Positions 56,721 through 64,000 of a stretch of DNA of 64,000 bases are shown piece by piece. Under the pieces are notes generated by a model. That model was not told the origin of the DNA, searched no databases, and worked only from the letters and a program-made list of their open reading frames with translations. Made by a program: the position numbers and the translations under genes. Position 1 is the first letter of the stretch, and every line of letters begins with the position of its first letter. The stretch covers positions 1,365,433 through 1,429,432 of the forward strand of contig FN649743.1 of assembly GCA_000310025.1 (NCBI GenBank), in the 5' to 3' direction. This DNA comes from Ectocarpus siliculosus (lineage: Eukaryota; Sar; Phaeophyceae; Ectocarpales; Ectocarpaceae).

Positions 56721-59700
56721 TTAGAGGGCCGGAATCTGCCATACCGACAGGTCACGCCCGCGGAGACTAAAAAAAGGGATACGGCGTTCGGAGTCCCAGT
56801 GCTCGTCCCACACCATCTTCGCCGTCTCCCCCTGTTGTGCCGACCCACTTCCCTTGGAAGATGCCCCATGATGATGTTCGCGGTCGTGGGTAGTTTGTGT
56901 CGACGTCGGGTCTGCGGTGGCGGCAGGAGTAGCGGCGGAAGTTGCTGCTGGCCTGCGGGTTGCCACCGCCCGGCGAGGTGGTGGTCGTAGGGGCGTCGAG
57001 CGCGTGCTGCCAATCCAGCGATCGCCGTCCTCGGCAAGGCGGGCGAACGCGTCGACCAAAGCGGGCACGAGGAGGTTGAACCGCGGCTGAAACTCCGTTG
57101 CCTTACTTTCAGACATAGGGCGTGGCTGGTTCCCTGCGATTGCGTCGGGGCTGCTGATACCATTCAGGAGTAGTGTCGCGTCCCCGGCGACGTGTGGGTC
57201 GCCTCTTGCGGTCTTACGGTTGTCGCTGGCGTTACGTTTCCGGTTGCCGCAGCTGCTTCTGCGGTCGAACTTCTTCGTAGACCCGGGAACGGTGCACCAG
57301 AGATCGGTCGACCAAGGGCCAACCTGCCCGTCTGCGTTCTCTCTCGCGCAGCGGAACGCGTAGCTCGAGCCTGCTCGTGGATTCGGGTGACAGGTACCGA
57401 TAGCGCGGGATGAGGATCAGACTACACGTCTCCACCCTCGTCGGTTATTTTGGACCCCTTTTCATCCAATGCAGTGAACATTGAGCCTGAAGGTACCCCA
57501 CTCGAACGGGCTAGAATTATCTTGCTGCTTGGTTAAACATGCGCCCCTCCGCCTGTAACACAACGGCACGCACGCCGCCCAGCGAGGACGCAACGCCGCA
57601 TGTTTCACTCACCTAGCGAGAGGGATCCAACCACGCACATCGAGCGCCTGCCCCGATACACGAGTTCCCACGGCGCACCGGCGTCCATGCTCTCCTCACT
57701 TCGAAGTTCTTGGCCTCCCCCGTCGTCGTCGGCACCGCCTTGTGCTGAGCGGCAAAGATTTATCGTGGTGCTCGAATTGTTCCTGTCGTCGGCCGCCGCC
57801 CCAGCGGAATTCACGCCAGACTCCGCGGGGCCTTTCGTGGCACCCACACCGCCAGCCCACTCCAAGGCGGTCCGGTCATCTGTGCACCAGGCGTAGCCGC
57901 CTGTGAATCGTAGCCGAGTACGGCACTCGACCACCCACATGCCGCAATCTTCGGCCGACTTGTGCTTCAATGTAGGATCATTTGAGGAAGGAGCATCGTT
58001 GGGGGGGGGGGGGGCAGTCAGTATCACACACGGCCACATCATAGCCCTCAAACCATGCCGATGTCCTTGCGACCACAGTCGGTACTGAACCGTCTAATTT
58101 CCGGCCATTCTGACGATACACCGAGCGAAATGTCCCGTGAAATGTTCTGCGAGCAACTTGAGACGTAGTATACACCCCATGAACACAGAACTGTTCACGG
58201 GGGGAGGAGCATTCGATTCACAATAGCTCACCAACGGTTGTTGTTTCGTCTTCACTGGGAATCAGTTTTTCAAAAAATCAGTAAGAAATATTTTCTTCAG
58301 ATGCTTCCTCTCCGCGCATCATTCAGCCCGACGCTCACCCAAGGTCCTTCCGTCTTATTCCGCGTCGCGGTCTCAGACGTCAAAGGGATGCCTTCAGGTC
58401 GCCCACAGGTCGAACTTCGTTCGACTCCCATCTTGAGCCGGAGATTCTCAAACCCGTTCTTTCCACGAGCATCGCCTCCGCTCAGTACCGACAGCCGCCT
58501 CAGGCGAGAATTTCCACCGCTCGTGTCACGGTCGTCGCCGAGGCGGGGTGTCTCTGCCGACAGGGCCGGCCCGCCTGTATCAGGTTAACATGTGCAGGCA
58601 AAATGCAACTTGACGCAACTCTCGGTCTATGTACAGGAGCGCGGTTGTAGGCCTATATTTCCACCCTACAACGCTATTAAATTCTTAAGCAGGAAGCGCA
58701 GGCTCGACCTCTAGCGTAGGCGGGAAGCTTTTTTTTCCTCTTTGCCGCACGAAGCACTGCCTGGACACCTAAGACAAGCTTTTCCCGCTCACCCGGTAAC
58801 CAACCCGCCGCTACGGGCGCAGGAGGTCGTTCCGGAAGAGTACAGAAGGAGGCGTGCCTGCGTGACACATTTGATCGATGTTAGTTCCACATTCTCGGTC
58901 AAGCATGCCCTGCAGCAGAACAAAGCAAAATATTTTTCTGTGTGTTGTTGTCCACGTGTTGGAGCGCCTTTTTTTCCAAACAGCGTTAGAAGTTATTCGG
59001 CATGCTGTGCCTTGTTGGTGTCCCGGTCGTCCTTCCGAAAGGTGAAATTTATGGTTTGGTCGTCACAAATGAACGGGCTCTCGAGATAATGGCACACATT
59101 TCATCCCAAACCCGCTCCCACGATACCACAACATACTCCAATTCCGCGTATTGCACATCAGCCACTTGCAGGTACCCACCTCCACGACCCCCCCCGCCTT
59201 CCTGCTCCCATCGACGTCGAGAGGCGTGATCGAAAGCGATACCGGCGGCCAGGTTCCAGCCCGTCCACGCGCAGTTTTCCGCGTGATGGGCCGCGGTACA
59301 GAGCCGTCCACTGGGCCCTGCTCCCTGTCCACCGGAAATCGACGTTGAGTTGCAGTTGGCACGGTGAGGGAGGGGGCGAGAGCGTTGCTTTGGTGACAGC
59401 AGAAGAACATTCCCGGAATACGGCAAACGAAAAAAACCAGCAGCTCCTATTGGGATAGTTCTTCACGACACTACATAATGCCGTTCTCCCTCCCCCCCCG
59501 GAAGGGGCGCAACGAGAACAAAGGGCCGTCCGTGCCTGTGCCTGCATCTGCCCGTTCCGCATGCACGCACCCACCCCACCTGGGGTGAAGAGGTCGACCG
59601 CGACCTCCTCGCCAACAGAGGGCATCGCCTCCAACACCAAGGACAACTCTCGCTCCCGGGGGGTTGCAGCCAATCGTAAGTCGCCCCCGCCGTGCCCGAG

Positions 59701-59892
59701 TCCTCCCGTGCCAGCAGAAGAAGCCCTCGCCGTGGTACTGCTCCCCTTGCAAGGGACCACCGTCTCCATCGCTTGCTCTCGGCGGCGCGCGCCGCTTCGA
59801 TCGTTCAGGTGTCCATTGCTTGGCCGTTGTGCGTCCTCCTCGCTGGGCGATGGCCTTTCGAAGGCGTCGAAGACGGTGTCATCTGCCGCCCA
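56721..59892 (-). CDS. fibronectin type III domain protein, six exons seen
   Basis: Exons in minus order are 59892-59580, 59324-59180, 58857-58793, 58574-58339, 57958-57613 and 57370-56721 (stop). All junctions are GT-AG with agreeing phases (1,2,1,0,1). At least two FN3 domains cross the junctions. One reads WTALYRGPSRGKLRVDGL then EPGRRYRFRSR. The other reads WELVYRGRR, then after the junction SSYAFRCARENADGQVGPWS. A third, weaker unit includes NKTEGPW. FN3 domains are beta-sandwich interaction modules, often in tandem. No signal peptide or membrane helix is visible in the exons seen, so the location is unknown. The C-terminal 190 residues after the last FN3 contain a helix (FNLLVPALVDAFARLAEDG) and a Ser/Thr/His-rich linker. 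The first exon opens at an acceptor, so the N-terminus lies further right. Confidence 0.65.
58001..58014 (+). repeat. G homopolymer (14)
   Basis: Fourteen G on plus, poly-C on the gene strand, in the pyrimidine-rich region before the acceptor at 57959. Confidence 0.9.
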
Positions 59893-62800
59893 CTGTCGAA
59901 GGAGACTCAATCCCCACTGGGCGCACAACACTTGTCAGCGGTCGCGCGTGAGACAACAACAGGCGATCGGTGTGTGATGGGCAAGAAAAGAGGGCGCCTG
60001 TACCCCGCGGCCTCATCACGCTGAGTGGGGGTATGTCGTGAAACCCTTTTCCGGCTGTTGAGACAATCTTCAATTTCGGGGTTAGGTTTGGGAACAACTT
60101 ATGGGCTTGTACTCGAGATTCAAGCACTCTCAGACTCCTACTACAAACTGAAGGTGGGGAGTGGTGAGTGTGTCTTAAGGCGGGTGACGGCTTGATGTTC
60201 CCTCTGTCCCAACCACACGTTGGGTTTCTGCAATCCCAAAGCCAGCTTTGACGAAAAACCAAGTCCGGGTCGCAATGCAGAGGTTGCAACCCTCCTGTTT
60301 AAAGAATGTGGAAAGACCTGCTTTGTTCGACCCATCATTGTGGTGAAATTAAGCGCGAATGGTACCACGCGTCACACATTTACCGAGTGATATAAACTGG
60401 CGCCCAGAATTGATGGGACGAAACCATTAATACAAAGGCATCACCGACAAGGGGCACGAAAATTTGAAGCCAGGAGATATTCTAGGAAGTACTTGGCGTT
60501 AAGTTGCTCCTTTGGAGTGCGATGTACCTGTCCACCAGCTGCTCGTTTCAAGAGATGCGGCAACTGAAAGTGCCTCGAACCAGGCGACCCAGCGTAGTTG
60601 CTGGGCCCCGAAATGTCGTTTCCGAGCCTACACCAAACTGGGAGTGCAAAAAACATACTTCGAGGTCAACCCTAACCCTAATCTGTGACCCTTGCTGATG
60701 GCCCGAAAACAGCCATTGCAACCGTTACGGGTAACCCCAACACATGAGCCGCGCAAAACGACTAGCCTTAACCCTCTCTCTCTTACCAGGGAGCCGAAAA
60801 GCTTCCGTGAATCCTCCCTCCGCCTCCTTTGCATCTTCGTTCCTTCCCACGACGTGATCATGTTCGAAAGATGGTGTCTGCCGTACGACTAGGGACCCAG
60901 GTAGTGAAGCTATGCTGACTTCCAGAAGCTTGAGGGAGGCGCCAAGCTCTGGTGCTCTTGTCTCCTGTGTACCTTGCGTGGCAAGTATGATGCTCTCTTC
61001 TTTGCTGCGAATACCGGGATACAGCAGAGAATGTAGGCCGAAAGAAGGGGAGCTGCGCATCAAAGAACACAGTCAGCCTACTGTCATTATGGAAGTCGTG
61101 AAAGCGCCGTAAAGGTTTAGCAAAGGCTTTGCAGTAGTGTTGTCTTGCTCATGATTTGCTCACCTGACAGCAATAGTTTTGTCCCCCGCCAAAGAATTGC
61201 TGAAAATCACGCTTATTCTTCTTACTGAAAACCGGATGTAGAAGCTCACCCGATCGAAACAGCTTCCACTCTCAGCCATCTGCTTCCTCCTCTTCCTCCT
61301 CTCGCCAGAGTTGTGCCGCCGCCGCCGCCACCGCCGCCCCTGCTGCTGCTCCTGACACCTGTAAGACCGCGGGCCGGCAGCATCCAGTCCCCGGCGCGAA
61401 CGCTCGCCGCAACCACGCCTTCCACTCGGCCTTCCTGTTCGTCGGCTCCGTCGCCTGGCGACAGCCGAGGGTTCTGCACGATGTCACCAGCAAGAGCGCT
61501 CCCTTCCCCTTCGCTTGGGACTACTGAACGCGCCCCTTCCCTCTCGCTAGAGCCCTCGTGATTCCCGGCGGGGAACCGCTCGGGGAATGGTTTGGAGGCC
61601 TCGTCCGTCTTCGTCTTCCACCCTTGCCCCGGCCGCTCTTGCTTCTTCTTTGCGCCAGCAGTTGCCGTCGAGATTCTCGCTCGCAGAGCGGACACAGAAC
61701 CAACGCCTCGAGCACACCACCGCAGGCATGGAACAAGCACCGGTCGACGCTCTCCCGCACGACTACCGGCAGCCTCACCTTGCGCCGCTGCCTTTCCCGT
61801 CTCCTGCGCCGCCGCCGCCACCGGCCCCTTCTCGATGTTATCCTCACGGGCACGTGGCCGCACACCCCGATCGGAACCGACGAAAGTAAGATGATTCGTG
61901 CAAAGAAATAGGAGTTCACGAGCCGGCGGCTCCTCCGTCGGTGCGGAAAGATCGGCGTTGGTCGCGGGCCGGAAAGATCCCCAAGCCTACTTGGCGTGCG
62001 AACGGCGGGCAAGGGCAGCAACACAACCATCGGAAGCGGATCACAACCCTTTTGATATGAGCCCCGTGGTGAACACCAATGGGTCTAGTGGAAAGTGTGC
62101 CGCTGGAGGGGGGGGGACTGGGGATGGTCGTATCACAAACAACATGAGCCCCCGGCGGAGCAGCTCCAGACGGATGAAGATCAGGGAACGATTCGATGTC
62201 ATGTTGATGATTAGGATACGAAGTGACAAACGACAAACAAATTCGGCAGCAGCAGCCGAGCGACAATGACAACGTCAACAACAACTTTTTTCTGCGCCTG
62301 AATTACGAAGACGTCAGCATGGGGCGGCCCTGGGCAAAACAAAGACAATCCGGGGGTATTTTGGGAGAGTAGACGAAAAACAGAAACCACAACGTCGCTT
62401 TGCGTAGTGCTTGAAAAAGCTTCGGGTTCCACCATGGTGTTTGGGGGTAGGGCGTTGCGCAGCAAATCTCAGGGTTCTGCCCCATTCTCCCATTAAAACT
62501 GCAAAGGTTGAATGATTATCGGTTGAAATCACCGAGATTGAATCTCAATCGTAGCATCCCGTGCGATACGGTACAGCTGGAAGAGGAAGAATCATGGTCG
62601 CTTCTGATCCGAGAAAGGTATTGAACAGGCACATGATGGACGGACCAAGGGATCAGGAGTAGTCTGTGAAGTAGGAATGACCGGCCGGAAGACAGGAAAG
62701 GCGGCCACTCAATGAATGCTGATTTGGTGGAGGTAAGAGCCCACGGCGTTGTTCCCCCAATAGCCACAACGCCGGAGCAAAAGATGAACGATCACTGTCC

Positions 62801-62966
62801 TTAGGGCAGCACGAGAATTCGTTGAAGGCAGACGCCCTGTTCCACGTCGTCTGAGTGCAACTTCTTTGTACAAACAGTGTGACAAACAAGGAGCCCAATC
62901 ACCCGAAGTACATACATACAGCAGTTGCCAGAGGCTGTGTGTAGCGCTTGGTCCTTCTTAACACAC
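59893..62966. other. no confirmed exon; GC-rich open frames near 61.3-61.9 kb
   Basis: Two overlapping minus frames are open over 61246-62030. One contains VLCPLCERES and a basic KGGRRRR run, and the other a Gly-rich tail, but neither could be joined to neighbours. N-terminal exons of the FN3 gene should lie somewhere here. A protein-like minus fragment at 60441-60600 (TPKEQLNAKYFLEYLLAS) has no family match. Confidence 0.35.
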
Positions 62967-63257
62967 CTTTTCGCACGAGGCGCGTAGACGCCTCCGTCGT
63001 CTTCGCAATGAGTTGCTTCTCTCCGACGATCGACGGCCAAACGAGGCCTCGGCGTGCCCCTGCCTCGTAGTCGTTGCTGCGACGCAGGAGGTCTGGGCGA
63101 GTCCTACCCCGACACAGCCATGCCCGATGTCTATTGACGATGCGTCTTGGTACTTCTTTTTCTGGTGAACCTCCTCCGCCCTACACGCTTCATTTTCGGC
63201 CCAGTTTATCCAATCAGCTTTCAGGCGGGGGTCGACTGCACGCAACGCTCGACCCAC
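62967..63257 (-). CDS. internal exon of an unrecognised gene
   Basis: An acceptor (GGTCGACCAG) and a donor (GAAAAG|GTGTGT) bound 97 whole codons, phase 0 at both ends. The start reads VDPRLKADWINWAENEACRA followed by a charged helix (EEVHQKKKYQDASS). The end is very basic (RRRRRRLRASCEK). No family recognised. Confidence 0.4.
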
Positions 63258-63919
63258 CTGGTCGACCGACGGAGAGCAGGACCGAGTGTTCAGATGTACA
63301 CAAAATCTATCGGGTCGCCTTGTGTTACTCTAGGCTGTTGTACCCCGCCTGCGCCCTCTGTGTGCATGCCACCCCGGTCATACTGTGGTTTATGATAGGC
63401 GCCGTCGATGCTCAAGACGCCTTGCCCAGAAGCGCCGTCGCGGACGACAGCATTAGAGATGTGGGGCAACAGGTATCCAAGGTGTCCAGATATCATCTAC
63501 ATTTTCGCTCGTACGTGACTCGTTGCCTACAATTAATTCGAGTTCATGACCAAGCACGAGACATGCTACACTTGCAATAGTTTCGAGCTGTGAGTTCCGG
63601 GCGACGCGATGCAAAAAAAAGGGCGCGATACTCAGGGCCATAGCGGGCAACAATCCAAGGGTTTCTCGCGCGAGCCGTCGGTACGCCCTGAGCGTACAGT
63701 CCACAAGACGGGCCTATTATGCATACAAGACAGCACTACAACAGCCCGAGCATAACGTAATGCGGAGAAGCTTCGGGCGGCACGCCGACAGAGACGTTGT
63801 TTGTTGGTACGTCGTGAATCGTCATCATGTACCAGGTGCAACTTTCCAGGTGGGACAACAATCTCTCCTTGCACTACCCTTGCTGTGTTGCTGTGTGGAT
63901 ATTCGAACAATCAACTTAC
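63258..63919. other. probable intron sequence
   Basis: A minus frame at 63290-63496 is open but has no clean splice borders. The phases of the exons on either side do not match directly, so at least one small exon may be hidden here. Confidence 0.3.
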
Positions 63920-64000
63920 CTCCAGCAGACCTCGTCGGGTGGCAGATCTTGAAGACCGGAGCACTCGGAGGTATCCGAGGGCACGCCCTCGCCTTCTTCT
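63920..64000 (-). CDS. partial exon at window edge
   Basis: The last 81 bases are open on the minus strand and end at a good donor (GGAG|GTAAGT). The frame I prefer reads EEGEGVPSDTSECSGLQDLP then PDEVCWR in phase 2. Another frame is also open, and the exon continues outside the window. Confidence 0.3.

Noticed and set aside
56543-57163. Alternative minus frame of 206 codons
   Set aside because: The neighbouring frame continues the FN3 exon from 57370 in phase and contains the better protein sequence.
1-64000. CRISPR arrays, bacterial operons, tRNA or rRNA genes
   Set aside because: No regularly spaced repeats, no operon structure, and no complete cloverleaf or rRNA-like sequence was seen; the genes are intron-bearing eukaryotic ones.

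Overview
The window looks like nuclear DNA of a multicellular stramenopile alga, most likely a brown alga close to Ectocarpus (inference). The reasons are moderately GC-rich DNA, genes broken by GT-AG introns of about 65 to 1,500 bases, long GA/CT, CTG and AAC/AAG microsatellites, an ankyrin gene and an ankyrin pseudogene, a KCTD-type T1 plus TLDc protein, and dispersed LTR and LINE retroelements. There is no operon structure. A 100-base run of N (24161-24260) shows it is a draft assembly.

Layout. 1-6.7 kb: a three-exon gene resembling the C-terminal part of a KDZ/CxC transposase, with small inverted repeats. 6.7-11.3 kb: a hypothetical acidic exon, two clusters of an AAGAGGGT motif around a CT microsatellite, a short putative first exon and a strong 26-bp hairpin. 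11.3-19.2 kb: an intact ankyrin gene, 5.4 kb of repeat-rich non-coding DNA, and an ankyrin pseudogene with four frame changes. 19.2-24.4 kb: a decayed LINE on the minus strand, a second 3' end of the same LINE family, a broken BED-type zinc finger and the gap.

25.4-36.3 kb: two multi-exon minus-strand genes whose splice phases agree at nearly every junction. One encodes CCCH fingers of Nab2/ZC3H14 spacing interleaved with a duplicated Cys-rich module. The other encodes a basic AT-hook protein. 38.4-41.3 kb: a structurally complete but gag-only LTR retrotransposon with 5-bp target duplications and a polypurine tract.

41.3-64 kb: mostly non-coding DNA with a single-exon T1-TLDc-T1 protein, a short two-exon plus-strand gene, exons of a dual-specificity phosphatase, a six-exon fibronectin type III gene on the minus strand, and minus-strand exons of a gene leaving the window on the right.

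The genes do not form one pathway. The likely themes are RNA binding (CCCH), chromatin (AT-hook), protein-interaction scaffolds (ankyrin, FN3, T1/TLDc) and transposon activity. Exon calls come from reading splice sites and phases by eye and have no transcript support.
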